DNA of 62,888 bases from Roseburia hominis (lineage in GTDB: Bacteria > Bacillota > Clostridia > Lachnospirales > Lachnospiraceae), in assembly GCA_021771815.1 (NCBI GenBank), contig JAETOE010000026.1, positions 1 through 62,888 of the forward strand, given 5' to 3'. The notes beneath the pieces are model-generated. The model had not been told where the DNA came from. It worked only from the letters and a program-made list of their open reading frames with translations, and did not search any database. The position numbers and the translations under genes are program-made. Positions 32,077 through 40,638 of the stretch are shown here, piece after piece; positions within the stretch are counted from its first letter, which is position 1; each line of letters opens with the position of its first letter.

Positions 32077-32963
32077 TGAATATATTAGAATACGAAAATT
32101 ATCAGGAAAAAGTTCTGCACGGGAATCCCTTATTCCCCTATATCACTTACCCCTGCTCGATTCCGCTCGACTTCCCGAACGTGCCGCTGCACTGGCATGA
32201 TGAAATGGAACTGATCTATATCAAGAAGGGCATCGGCACGATCACGGTCGATTTCAAATCCTACACCGTGACCGCAGGGACGATCGCGCTCATTATTCCG
32301 GGGCAGCTTCACTCGATCGAACAGCACGAGCAGGATCGTATGGAATACGAAAATATCATTTTCCATCCGGGGATCCTGATTTCCAAGAAAACCGATACCA
32401 GCTACACCGAGCTGCTTGCTCCGCTGCTCTCCGGCGCTCTGTCCGTGCCGCTTTTGTACACGCCGGGCACGCCTCACTACTCCGAGATTGCCGCCTGCAT
32501 CGACGCGAACGACGAAATCAGCCGCACCAATCCGGCGGGTTACCAGTTCTATATCAAGAGCCAGCTTTTTATGCTCTTTTTCATTCTGGTGGGCAAATGC
32601 CGTCTGAAAGAACCGCCGAAAAAGGATTACAAGTCGCTTGAGAAAATGAAACTGATCCTAAAGTACATCGAGAATCACTATATGGATAAAATCACCATCG
32701 CAGACGTCGCAGGAGAAGTGGAACTGAGCCAGTCCCACTTCATGAAATACTTCAAAAACACAATGGGAACTTCCTTTATCGATTACTTAAATGATTACCG
32801 CCTGACGATGGCGCAGCGGCTGCTCGTCTCCTCGGAATCCCAGATTCTTGATATTGCGGCGGAGGTCGGCTTCGAGAATCTCTCCTATTTTAACCGGACT
32901 TTCAAAAAGCATTTTCACATGACGCCGCGCGAATACCGCAGACAATATGCCAAGCAGGAATAA
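32076..32963 (+). CDS. AraC-family transcriptional regulator
   Basis: 295 residues. N-terminal cupin sensor (PLHWHDEMELIYIKKGIGTI, IALIIPGQLHSIEQHEQDRM) at about 35-90, and a C-terminal double helix-turn-helix (YMDKITIADVAGEVELSQSH, FMKYFKNTMGTSFIDYLNDY, ILDIAAEVGFENLSYFNRTF) at about 200-290. It could control the M20 gene upstream, the GH106-like gene converging from the right, or both. The reading frame is open for 84 more codons upstream but that part overlaps the M20 gene. Ribosome site before 32076 is weak (GTGAGG). Confidence 0.9.
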   Translation: MNILEYENYQEKVLHGNPLFPYITYPCSIPLDFPNVPLHWHDEMELIYIKKGIGTITVDFKSYTVTAGTIALIIPGQLHSIEQHEQDRMEYENIIFHPGILISKKTDTSYTELLAPLLSGALSVPLLYTPGTPHYSEIAACIDANDEISRTNPAGYQFYIKSQLFMLFFILVGKCRLKEPPKKDYKSLEKMKLILKYIENHYMDKITIADVAGEVELSQSHFMKYFKNTMGTSFIDYLNDYRLTMAQRLLVSSESQILDIAAEVGFENLSYFNRTFKKHFHMTPREYRRQYAKQE

Positions 32964-32997
32964 CCATTCCGTATCTGCGCATTTGCGGCTGCCGCCG

Positions 32998-35900
32998 TTA
33001 TGCCTCCCCGGTAATCCGCCAGACCTTCGGCGCGGACAGAATTCCTGTTTTCCAGAGCTGATATTCATAGGAATAGGACGCTCCTTCGGTACGCCACGAA
33101 TCCGGTCCGTAATAGCCGAACGCATCGTCGTTGTTGTGAATCTGCCCGAAAGTATTGATGCGGCTGCCGAATGCCGTGATATCGATGCGATGTTTCCCTG
33201 CCGCAAGGTGTCCGAGGACGCATCGGTATGGAGAAAACATAATTCTTCCCACGAACGCACCGTCCACGCAGATTTTTAGCAGCGGGGCACGGAATTTCGT
33301 TATCTCAATCTCGTAATCGCCATCCTCTTTCACTTCGATTTCATGCTGATATGTAAAATTTCCTCCATAGAACGGGAATCCATACTCCGTCAGGCTTCCA
33401 TAAGCAACACATTCCGGCGCGGATGTTAAGACCGCGCGGTTTCCAAATACCTTCGCACCGAAGTTTCCCGTCAGATACAGCCACTCTATTTTCGTCTCCG
33501 GCGCAAACGGAATTTCCACCTCAAGAACATGTTCCCCTGCTGTTACCACACCAAGCTTCATGCACGGGATATGATGGTCTACAAAAAAACCGCACTGCGC
33601 CGTAGCTTTCTCTGCTCCATCCCAGAATACACGCGCCTGTGAAAGCTCCTCTAACACCAGCTTACAGTCGGAAATATCTGCAGCGGATTCCACTGTAAAG
33701 CGAAGCCGGAGCATGTGCCGCGCCGTTTTCTGCCGCATGATATCCCCGGACTGCTGCACGCAGCATTCCTGCCCCACGGCGCTCTCCGCCTGCCGCACAC
33801 TGCCTGCTTTCTTCAATGCTTCCTGCTCCCTCGCCCACGGCTGTACGGAGATTCCCGTGCGCAGCGGATAGGAAACGCGCTCACGGAGTTCTTTGTCGAT
33901 GCGAAGCAATTCCTCCGCGGGCTGATACGCCTCTTCGTCGAGGGCATACTCCGCCTGATCGAGTACGAGGACATTTTCTTCTTCCATCGAATAATCTGTG
34001 ACCTCGTGCAGGATAGCGGTCAGTTCACGTTGTCTCTCTCTGCTGCCCGCCTGTGCAATTCCAAAATCCGCAGCAGTTCCCCTCTGTGCTCCATCCACGC
34101 CTGCTGCTGCGGATACGCTTTGCCGCTTTGTCTCTGTCTCCAAATCCGTCTCTCTGCCCGCAACCACCTCTGCTTCACGCAGCCGCAGCAGCAGGCTGTC
34201 ATACTCGTAAAGCCCTACCGGAAGACAGGTATTCCCATCCCGGTATTCTGCGGCAAGTACCTTCTCTTCCCCGGTCAGCGCATCCATCTTTGTCACCTGA
34301 TAAATGCCGTGCAGCGTCAGCGTACCGTCCCAGCGCGACGGAATATCCGGTTTTTCGATTTTCTTTGCATTGGCAAGAAAAAGCAACGTCTCCTCATCCG
34401 TGCGGCGCATCTGATAAACATAGCGGTCTGTGCGCACGCCGTTCGCATTTTTAAGATCGAGCTGACGATATTTTTCGAGTTTGGCCAGAAGCCGATTTCT
34501 ATCGAACGGAAGCCGCACGGCGCGTTCCGCCAAAGCCGCCGGACGCACATCTTTCCTGCCTGCAACGAGCTTTGGCACATCCCCGAGAAAAATCACCCTT
34601 CCTCCGGCAGAAAGAAACTCTTCCAGACGCTTTATCGTATGCCCGCGCAGTGTCAGACATCCCGGCACAATGATGCAGTCGTAGCGCATCGCACCCACTG
34701 CAAATTGAGGGTTGGCTTCTGCACCGGATACGCTTTCCTCTGTCCAGGCACTGCCTTTTACAAGTGAAGATTCTTCATCCAACGATTCCAGCAGACCCTC
34801 GGAAATATAATGAAAATCCAACAACGAAAACAGCATCCATTCCGTGATTTCCTTGAACTGCTTTTCCAGTTTTTCTCTGATGTCCGCCGTCTGCGCCTCC
34901 GGTCCGTAGACCGTCCAATAGCTCTCGACCGGGTGGATCACACCGATGCGCACCACAGGCTTCCCGCTGCGCAGCGCCGTATTCAGTCTCGCATAATAGG
35001 TTTCCAATTCGCTGTACTCCCGATACCACGGCGACTGATAAAAGATGGATGCCGGATAATCCCGCTTGGATTCGCCCGCCATGCTCGTCCATGCCAGATG
35101 ATGCACCCGCTCCGTCACACCGAGCGCGGCAAGGTAATCTCCCTCCGACTTGTGCCCGCGAAAGTCAAAATCCCAGTTCGTAACGCCGTAGATTTCGCAC
35201 ATCATCCGGTTTTTTCCCATCTGCTGTGTGGCGCTCTGCGCCTGCTTCGCTGTCGTGTATTCCCGCTTATCGCACAGAATATCGATGCCCGGTATCGTAA
35301 AGCCCCGGTAATTTCGCATTGTCTCGCCCGTACAGCTCGTCTGCGAATAGAGCGTCGGTTCCTCCATCATATGTCCGGTAAAGGCAAGCTCATGTTCCCT
35401 GCACCACGCGCCGATCGTATCCGAAAACGCCTCCACAAAGCGCTCCGTCACATGTTCGTGATATTCGTAGCGGATCACAGATGCCTCCCCATCCGGCAAT
35501 TCCCAGAACACCTCCGGCAAATGCGCCAGAAAACTCTCCCCGTACTCCGCACAGAATGTCTCTTCAAAATCATCCGTATACGGAATCAGAAGCTCCCGCT
35601 GTTCCTCCGCTGTTCCGAAGAACTGCTTGAACGTAAACTGCGGCTCATCCGAGAAAATGGAAGGAACCGACTTCCCAAATTCCGCGCCGAAATGCTTCGC
35701 ATACGCTTCATGTGTCATGACAAGGAACTGCTCTAACGCCTTTTTATTTAGTGTGTCTACGTATGTTTTTCCGTTAAATTTCGGATTCGGGGCGGCAAGC
35801 TCCAAATAAGCGTACCATTCCTGCCCGTCCGTCGCCCTCTCCCCTTCTGCGAGTCTGCGGTAGGACGCGAGATAACCGCCCGAAAGCCTCACCTCGTAGC

Positions 35901-36336
35901 GCGCCAGGAGCGTGCCGCAGCCCGCCGAGCGCTCCCAGAAGCTTTTATCTCCCGTAACGCCCTGCATCCGCTTTTCGTGCTCTTCTTTCCTCCACGGAGA
36001 GAAAACTAGAAAACGCTTACGGTAGGTATCTGTCTCTGTGACTTTTCCGCCCGCAAAGCCGGACGGCCAGCGATCCTCGTCGTAAAGTCCCGTGAGCATT
36101 CCCTCACGTTTCAGTTCCGCCGCCACCGCTTCCATCGTCTCAAAAAATTCTTCGCCGAGATACTCGGTGGCAAGTCCCGTGCGGCAGTGCAGCGTCGCTC
36201 CGCCCATACCCATTTCTTTAAAGCAGGAAATCTGTTCTAACAGTTCTTCCCGATTCAGCCTGCAATTCCACGCCCAGAACGGTCTTCCGCGAAATTCCGC
36301 GGGCGGATTTCCAAACTTCTCCAAATAATTTTCCAT
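32998..36336 (-). CDS. Large glycoside hydrolase, GH106-like (alpha-L-rhamnosidase type)
   Basis: 1112 residues with no signal peptide, so cytosolic. N-terminal PPAEFRGRPFWAWNCRLNRE and ISCFKEMGMGGATLHCRTGL are typical openings of GH106-type enzymes, followed by a barrel region with LTGLYDEDRWPSGFAGGKVT, SIFSDEPQF and LAFTGHMMEEPTLYSQTSC (acidic candidates for catalysis). A flavodoxin-like middle domain includes IIVPGCLTLRGHTIKRLEEF, and the C-terminus has galactose-binding-like beta folds. A hydrophilic stretch near 735-800 looks like a linker. Rhamnosidase activity is inferred from general resemblance only. It follows the carbohydrate-binding-like gene at 36436 by 100 bp. Confidence 0.75.
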   Translation of the reverse strand: MENYLEKFGNPPAEFRGRPFWAWNCRLNREELLEQISCFKEMGMGGATLHCRTGLATEYLGEEFFETMEAVAAELKREGMLTGLYDEDRWPSGFAGGKVTETDTYRKRFLVFSPWRKEEHEKRMQGVTGDKSFWERSAGCGTLLARYEVRLSGGYLASYRRLAEGERATDGQEWYAYLELAAPNPKFNGKTYVDTLNKKALEQFLVMTHEAYAKHFGAEFGKSVPSIFSDEPQFTFKQFFGTAEEQRELLIPYTDDFEETFCAEYGESFLAHLPEVFWELPDGEASVIRYEYHEHVTERFVEAFSDTIGAWCREHELAFTGHMMEEPTLYSQTSCTGETMRNYRGFTIPGIDILCDKREYTTAKQAQSATQQMGKNRMMCEIYGVTNWDFDFRGHKSEGDYLAALGVTERVHHLAWTSMAGESKRDYPASIFYQSPWYREYSELETYYARLNTALRSGKPVVRIGVIHPVESYWTVYGPEAQTADIREKLEKQFKEITEWMLFSLLDFHYISEGLLESLDEESSLVKGSAWTEESVSGAEANPQFAVGAMRYDCIIVPGCLTLRGHTIKRLEEFLSAGGRVIFLGDVPKLVAGRKDVRPAALAERAVRLPFDRNRLLAKLEKYRQLDLKNANGVRTDRYVYQMRRTDEETLLFLANAKKIEKPDIPSRWDGTLTLHGIYQVTKMDALTGEEKVLAAEYRDGNTCLPVGLYEYDSLLLRLREAEVVAGRETDLETETKRQSVSAAAGVDGAQRGTAADFGIAQAGSRERQRELTAILHEVTDYSMEEENVLVLDQAEYALDEEAYQPAEELLRIDKELRERVSYPLRTGISVQPWAREQEALKKAGSVRQAESAVGQECCVQQSGDIMRQKTARHMLRLRFTVESAADISDCKLVLEELSQARVFWDGAEKATAQCGFFVDHHIPCMKLGVVTAGEHVLEVEIPFAPETKIEWLYLTGNFGAKVFGNRAVLTSAPECVAYGSLTEYGFPFYGGNFTYQHEIEVKEDGDYEIEITKFRAPLLKICVDGAFVGRIMFSPYRCVLGHLAAGKHRIDITAFGSRINTFGQIHNNDDAFGYYGPDSWRTEGASYSYEYQLWKTGILSAPKVWRITGEA

Positions 36337-36435
36337 AGTCTCAAATATTCCTTTTTGCGAAATAAACGATTCTTACTTTCCGTCAACCCTTCTTTTCCCT
36401 GATTATCCTTTTCCCGGACAAATTCTCTTTTTTTG

Positions 36436-37242
36436 TCATTCTGCTTCTCTTTTTTCCGCCGGGACGTCCCTTCCAAACACCTGTATCTGTGTCAGTGCCG
36501 GGAACGGCGAGGGCTCGTCCGACTTGATGAGCTGCTCAAGCCGAAGCCACGTCAGCCGCTTTTTCGGAAACGTGATTTCCTGCCCCGCATCCGTCTTTTT
36601 GAGCCTGCATACCATACTCGTCTCATCCGAAAACTGTACGGTAAGCTCCTTCCACCAGTTGTCGTGCGGAAAATCGGCGCGCTCGTAAATGACGATTTTA
36701 TCCGCTTCTACTTCCCTTCCAAACTCGAGCGTGAAACAGGCGTCCTCCCTGCGGTTGATTCCCCACGACGCATACGGCCACTCCCCGTGGGAATGATTCT
36801 CTACAATGCCGTCGATCGCATTGCGCGCCGCAAAGACCGCCTCCCCGCGCGTCTCTACATTTGCCGTTGCATGCGGATAACAGCCCGTGTCGCCGTGCTG
36901 ATCGTTGACGTTCACCGCAAGATTCCGGTACTGCGCGATCTCCTCCGCTGTCGCATACCGCGCGAACAGATAGTGCCTGTCACCCGTGAACGCATTGGGC
37001 GGATAGCTGATATGTGCCTCCCCGAACGGAATGTGATAGATCAGATACCCCGTCAGATAGACGAGCGAACTTCCGAGGCATTCGTCTACCTGCACCCACA
37101 GATACGCGCTCTCCTCCGAATGTTCCAAAATAATGAAGTCGCCCTCCCTGTATTCCATCGTACATACAAGACCGACCTCCTTTTCCCCGTGCGCAACAAA
37201 CTTCGTTTTTCCCGAAGCATCCATTATTTTCCATGTAAGCAT
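36436..37242 (-). CDS. Carbohydrate-binding-like protein (F5/8-type C-terminal domain)
   Basis: 268 residues from ATG 37242 (GGAAAGGATGTATAT upstream). No signal peptide. The C-terminal 130 residues resemble discoidin/F5-8 domains: ARNAIDGIVENHSHGEWPYA, SWGINRREDACFTLEFGREV, ADKIVIYERADFPHDNWWKE and LTVQFSDETSMVCRLKKTDA. The N-terminal 120 residues (GDFIILEHSEESAYLWVQVD) are beta-rich and unfamiliar. Its start precedes the GH106-like gene in the same direction; both may handle one intracellular oligosaccharide. An 81-codon in-frame extension upstream is rejected because it crosses a terminator. Confidence 0.7.
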   Translation of the reverse strand: MLTWKIMDASGKTKFVAHGEKEVGLVCTMEYREGDFIILEHSEESAYLWVQVDECLGSSLVYLTGYLIYHIPFGEAHISYPPNAFTGDRHYLFARYATAEEIAQYRNLAVNVNDQHGDTGCYPHATANVETRGEAVFAARNAIDGIVENHSHGEWPYASWGINRREDACFTLEFGREVEADKIVIYERADFPHDNWWKELTVQFSDETSMVCRLKKTDAGQEITFPKKRLTWLRLEQLIKSDEPSPFPALTQIQVFGRDVPAEKREAE

Positions 37243-37337
37243 ATATACATCCTTTCCGCCTTTTCCGCGCCTGCTCTGCTCATTTCGGAAACGGCTGATT
37301 TTATAAACATTGATATATCCATTTTTTTCATTGTATG

Positions 37338-37378
37338 AAAAAAAGAAGAAATGCAAAATGCTCATTTCTTCTTTTTTT
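37338..37378. terminator. Bidirectional terminator between the CPBP gene and the carbohydrate-binding gene
   Basis: AAAAAAAGAAGAAATG (from 37338) and CATTTCTTCTTTTTTT (to 37378) form a 16-bp stem with A- and U-runs. It ends the PadR-CPBP operon, whose last stop is at 37418. Confidence 0.85.
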
Positions 37379-37417
37379 ATGTCATATTTTATGAAATAAA
37401 AATGTACAGTAATCGCT

Positions 37418-38341
37418 TCAGTTTTTAGTTTCAGTTTTGCGTCGTATTTCCGCATACGCGACGCCGCAGAGAATGAAATATCCAATTACCGCAATGACCG
37501 AGGACTCCACGCCGAATTCCCCTCCGGTAACTGCGAAGTGCCGCGAAGAGAGGACATAGGAGCAAATCTGATAAGGGCTTGCCTTCTCCCCGATGCCAAG
37601 GATTCCCCCAATCACAATGGTGTTCCACACGGCATGGACCGCCGCACTGTTCCAGATGGATTTCCCTTCCAAAGCTATGAGCGAGAACATGATGCCGACC
37701 ACCGTTCCTGCAATCAGTACCAGAACGGCGTCAAAAATACCCAGTCCCCCTCCGATAATATGTAAAAGCCCAAACAGCACCGAGGGAGCGAAAATTGCGA
37801 TTTCCCTGCCGAAACGCGCATCAAGCAGATGGAGAATCACACCGCGGAAGACAAGCTCTTCCACAATTCCTGCGCCAATCCCGTAAAAAAGGACCGCCTC
37901 GATCACCGTTTCTATCGTCTCCCACATCGTCATATCGCTTCCGACAAATTGTCCCGGCAGACATAGATAAATTCCAGTGACCGCGAGCGGCAGCAGAAAT
38001 GCCGCAAGCAGCCATTTTAAGTCCAGTCCGAAACGCGGGATATTGTAATCACACAAACTGCCCTTGAAAAATTCGGTAATCAGAAGCTTTATCAGATAAT
38101 AAGCAAACAGTACATAGATGATTCCCTGTGCCGCCGCACCGAGAAACGGGATGGGGAGCATACCAAGCACCGTCGCCGCCTGTTGTGCCGCAACGTTCGA
38201 CACGATCAGAATCCCAAGCGCCATGGCAATTCCCGCTGTCATTTTTCCGGTTCCGACTTTGTCCTCCATTCCAACATTGTTCTCCATCCCCACTTTGTTC
38301 TCCATCCCCACTTTGTTCTCCATTCCGACTTTGTTCTCCAT
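37418..38341 (-). CDS. CPBP-family intramembrane metalloprotease
   Basis: 307 residues. About eight membrane segments and the three CPBP (Abi) motifs: IVEELVFRGVILHLL, SVLFGLLHIIGG and AVHAVWNTIVIGG. These proteases cut proteins within the membrane; roles range from signalling to bacteriocin self-immunity. The N-terminus is odd: five tandem hexapeptides MENKVG/MENNVG/MEDKVG from an 18-bp repeat, giving several possible ATG starts. I chose the first, with GAGGAAATCGGG upstream. It lies 34 bp after DUF4097, so it likely belongs to the PadR operon. Confidence 0.88.
   Translation of the reverse strand: MENKVGMENKVGMENKVGMENNVGMEDKVGTGKMTAGIAMALGILIVSNVAAQQAATVLGMLPIPFLGAAAQGIIYVLFAYYLIKLLITEFFKGSLCDYNIPRFGLDLKWLLAAFLLPLAVTGIYLCLPGQFVGSDMTMWETIETVIEAVLFYGIGAGIVEELVFRGVILHLLDARFGREIAIFAPSVLFGLLHIIGGGLGIFDAVLVLIAGTVVGIMFSLIALEGKSIWNSAAVHAVWNTIVIGGILGIGEKASPYQICSYVLSSRHFAVTGGEFGVESSVIAVIGYFILCGVAYAEIRRKTETKN
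38252..38341. repeat. Five 18-bp tandem repeats at the start of the CPBP gene
   Basis: Unit on the minus strand: ATGGAGAACAAAGTCGGA, five copies with few changes, each coding a hexapeptide and each holding an ATG after a GGGA/CGGA purine stretch. Copy number could vary by slippage without breaking the frame. Confidence 0.9.
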
Positions 38342-38375
38342 CCCGATTTCCTCTCTGTTACGAAAGCATCTAAAC

Positions 38376-39395
38376 CTATTTCCTGATTTCCACATCGATG
38401 CTTCCCATGCCGCAGTCCAGATCAATCGTTCCGACCGCACCTTCATTCGTCGCCTGATAGCTTCCGCTGATGTTAGAGTAGGATACGCCGTTTACATCCA
38501 CCTCGCCCATACCGCAGCTAATCTTATAATTGTAATCCTTCTCGCTCTTTTCAAGAAGTTCAAGCTCTATCTCGCCGATACCGCAGTCCGCTGTAAGATT
38601 TCCGTCCACGACTCCCGCCATGGAAAGCTCGCCTACGCCGCAGTCTAAGTTCACATCCCCGTAAGTGCCGCCGCCGATATCCAGATTGCCCGCTCCAAGG
38701 CTCACTGTCATTAAGCCTGTCACTGTAAATCCTGTTGTCGTAAGATCACCCGCACCTACATATAGCGTCAAATCTCTACAGCTAAGACCTTCGATTTCGG
38801 CGTCCGTGGCGCCGATATTAAACTCTACCGTATCAAACTGCATTCCTTTCGGAATCTCAATAACAATCTTCGCGTGATTGCTCGTGCGGTAGTGATGCCC
38901 CGTATCGTATTCGACGGTCAGCGTGCCGCTCTTTACCTCGTTGTCATAATAGTTCTCATGGATACGGTAAAGCTCGACTACAATGTTCTTATCGTCCGTT
39001 CCCTCCCTAAAATCCACGACCGCCGCGTTCACATCCAGTTTGAGATTCTTTATCTCCGCCGCGTCGAAGGTATAGCTGTTCTGAACCGTGCCCGAACCAC
39101 TACCGCCTACATCTCCTACATCAATATCGCCTACATCTCCCACATCAATATCTCCCACATCAATATCGCCTACGTCCACATAATCATTGTCGTACCAGTC
39201 ATCATCCCAGTCAAAATCGTTATAATATACACCGTAAGGTCCGATATGCCAGTTTCCGTAACTTAGTTCTCCGTCGTGCGCCATCTGGCGGATCATTTCG
39301 TTTCCGCCCATGAGGGTGGCAATCCCGCAGAACAGGAGTCCGACCCCTCCGAGTATCGCCGCTATAATCAAGCTTATTTTCGTAAATTTCTTCAT
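38376..39395 (-). CDS. DUF4097-family beta-repeat protein
   Basis: 339 residues. One N-terminal membrane helix (KISLIIAAILGGVGLLFCGI) then an exterior part. Residues about 70-100 hold a VGDIDVGD repeat; from 105 the DUF4097 beta-solenoid follows (FNIGATDAEIEGLSCRDLTL, YVGAGDLTTTGFTVTGLMTV, LDCGVGELSMAGVVDGNLTA, DCGMGSIDVEIRK). Such proteins are membrane-anchored adhesin-like or stress-linked. Its ATG overlaps the DUF1700 stop (ATGA). Third gene of PadR-DUF1700-DUF4097-CPBP. Confidence 0.9.
   Translation of the reverse strand: MKKFTKISLIIAAILGGVGLLFCGIATLMGGNEMIRQMAHDGELSYGNWHIGPYGVYYNDFDWDDDWYDNDYVDVGDIDVGDIDVGDVGDIDVGDVGGSGSGTVQNSYTFDAAEIKNLKLDVNAAVVDFREGTDDKNIVVELYRIHENYYDNEVKSGTLTVEYDTGHHYRTSNHAKIVIEIPKGMQFDTVEFNIGATDAEIEGLSCRDLTLYVGAGDLTTTGFTVTGLMTVSLGAGNLDIGGGTYGDVNLDCGVGELSMAGVVDGNLTADCGIGEIELELLEKSEKDYNYKISCGMGEVDVNGVSYSNISGSYQATNEGAVGTIDLDCGMGSIDVEIRK
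39105..39180. repeat. Short tandem repeat coding VGDID units
   Basis: The plus-strand motif CCTACATC(A/T)... with CCCACATCAATATC variants repeats about six times, coding DVGDIDVGDIDVGDVGDID. It lies between the membrane helix and the beta-solenoid and probably forms a flexible, acidic spacer. Confidence 0.75.
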
Positions 39396-40072
39396 GCCGC
39401 AACACGCTCCTTTCTCTTGTCAAACGGTTTCTTACAAAGCTGCCAGATTCCTTTAAACGCCCATGGCAGGAATCCGCCGAACACCCAGATCACCAACAGC
39501 ACTGCAAGAATCCCGAGTGCCAGAACAATCAGACCGCAGCCCGCAAGCCCGATACCGACTGCCGGCGCTCCGCCAAACAGAAAACCGACTCCGACTCCGA
39601 TAAGTACGAAGCCCACAAAGATCAATGACGCCATCACTGCTACAACCGCTACCGCCACGCCAAACAGCGACGCGACAACTGCAAGCAGTACACTTAAGAT
39701 CACAAGAAGAAGCGTAAGCCAGATCGGTGAAGTAATTGCAATAAGCGCCACCGTCAGCCCTGACATCCCTGCATCATTTTTCTTTGCACTCTGCGCTCCA
39801 TTCAGGTTTTGGATCGTCTGGTTCACATTCTTATAATATTCCTCGTCGCGGTTGGCAAACGCATTATAACCGCTCCCATCAATCCCCATATCCTTTAAAA
39901 TACTCTCCGCGACCTTCTGCGGGGACTCTAACTCCGCGATGATCGACGCCTCGTTCGGCTCTCCCGCATCCTCAAAATAACTCCGGTAATATGCAAGCGC
40001 CTCTTTTCGCTCTTCCTCCGAAATCCCGGACAAAAGCGCCTCCAACTGTCTTAAAAATTCTTCCTTTCCCAT
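39392..40072 (-). CDS. DUF1700 (HAAS-type) membrane protein
   Basis: 226 residues. N-terminal helical HAAS domain (GKEEFLRQLEALLSGISEEE, ALAYYRSYFEDAGEPNEASI, LESPQKVAESILKDMG) followed by about five membrane segments from 105 on. Known members pair with PadR regulators and act as membrane signal partners. The ATG at 40072 starts 2 bp after the PadR stop, with GGAGGGAGTTTGAAG upstream. A TTG two codons earlier is possible but would overlap the PadR stop. Confidence 0.9.
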   Translation of the reverse strand: MGKEEFLRQLEALLSGISEEERKEALAYYRSYFEDAGEPNEASIIAELESPQKVAESILKDMGIDGSGYNAFANRDEEYYKNVNQTIQNLNGAQSAKKNDAGMSGLTVALIAITSPIWLTLLLVILSVLLAVVASLFGVAVAVVAVMASLIFVGFVLIGVGVGFLFGGAPAVGIGLAGCGLIVLALGILAVLLVIWVFGGFLPWAFKGIWQLCKKPFDKRKERVAA

Positions 40073-40074
40073 CT

Positions 40075-40395
40075 TCAAACTCCCTCCTCGGAAAATAATT
40101 GTGATATTTTCGAAGAATAGTCAACCCATTCTCTGCGGTACTCTGCGAGTTTCCTGCTCCCGTCTTCCGTGATCTTATAGTACCTCCTGTTTCGCCCGCC
40201 GCATTCCCTGTCGTAGACGATCAGACATCCGTCCTTCTGCAGCCTGCGCAGAACCGGATAGAGCGTTGACTCCGACACCTCGATCGCCCTTCTGACGTCC
40301 TGCGTGATCTTATAGCCGTATGTGCCTTGCTCTTCCTTGGAAACAACCGCCAGAACAATCGCATCCAACAGAGCGGCACCCGTATTAAACACCAT
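40075..40395 (-). CDS. PadR-family transcriptional regulator
   Basis: 106 residues. Winged helix: LDAIVLAVVSKEEQGTYGYK, SESTLYPVLRRLQKDGCLIV, NRRYYKITEDGSRKLAEYRR, followed by a dimerisation helix. It probably represses its own operon (DUF1700, DUF4097, CPBP). The start has GAAAGGGGCGCGGAGT before ATG. The AT-rich interval upstream (40400-40500) would hold the promoter and operator. Confidence 0.92.
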   Translation of the reverse strand: MVFNTGAALLDAIVLAVVSKEEQGTYGYKITQDVRRAIEVSESTLYPVLRRLQKDGCLIVYDRECGGRNRRYYKITEDGSRKLAEYRREWVDYSSKISQLFSEEGV

Positions 40396-40502
40396 ACTCC
40401 GCGCCCCTTTCGTTATGAAATTATATCATTTATTTTTTATAATATTATTTATTTATCAATACTATACATTATATAATATAGTTTTGTCAACATTATTATT
40501 TC

Positions 40503-40545
40503 AAAAAAAATCCCACCGAACACTTCACTTTCTTGTTCGGTGGGC
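40503..40545 (-). terminator. Terminator after the EFR1 gene
   Basis: Minus strand: CCCACCGAACA, an 11-nt loop, TGTTCGGTGGGA, then an eight-T run. It lies about 95 bp after the EFR1 stop and isolates it from the PadR promoter. Confidence 0.9.
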
Positions 40546-40638
40546 ACAATCATACAAAAACTTTCCCATTCTATGTCAATTACTTGATTTTATTATTTTT
40601 CGTCATCTTTCTTTCATATGTCCAAACACATTGACTGC

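Noticed and set aside
33715-34767. 350-codon open frame opposite the GH106-like gene
   Set aside because: Shadow of a real gene; no ribosome site, His/Arg/Leu bias.
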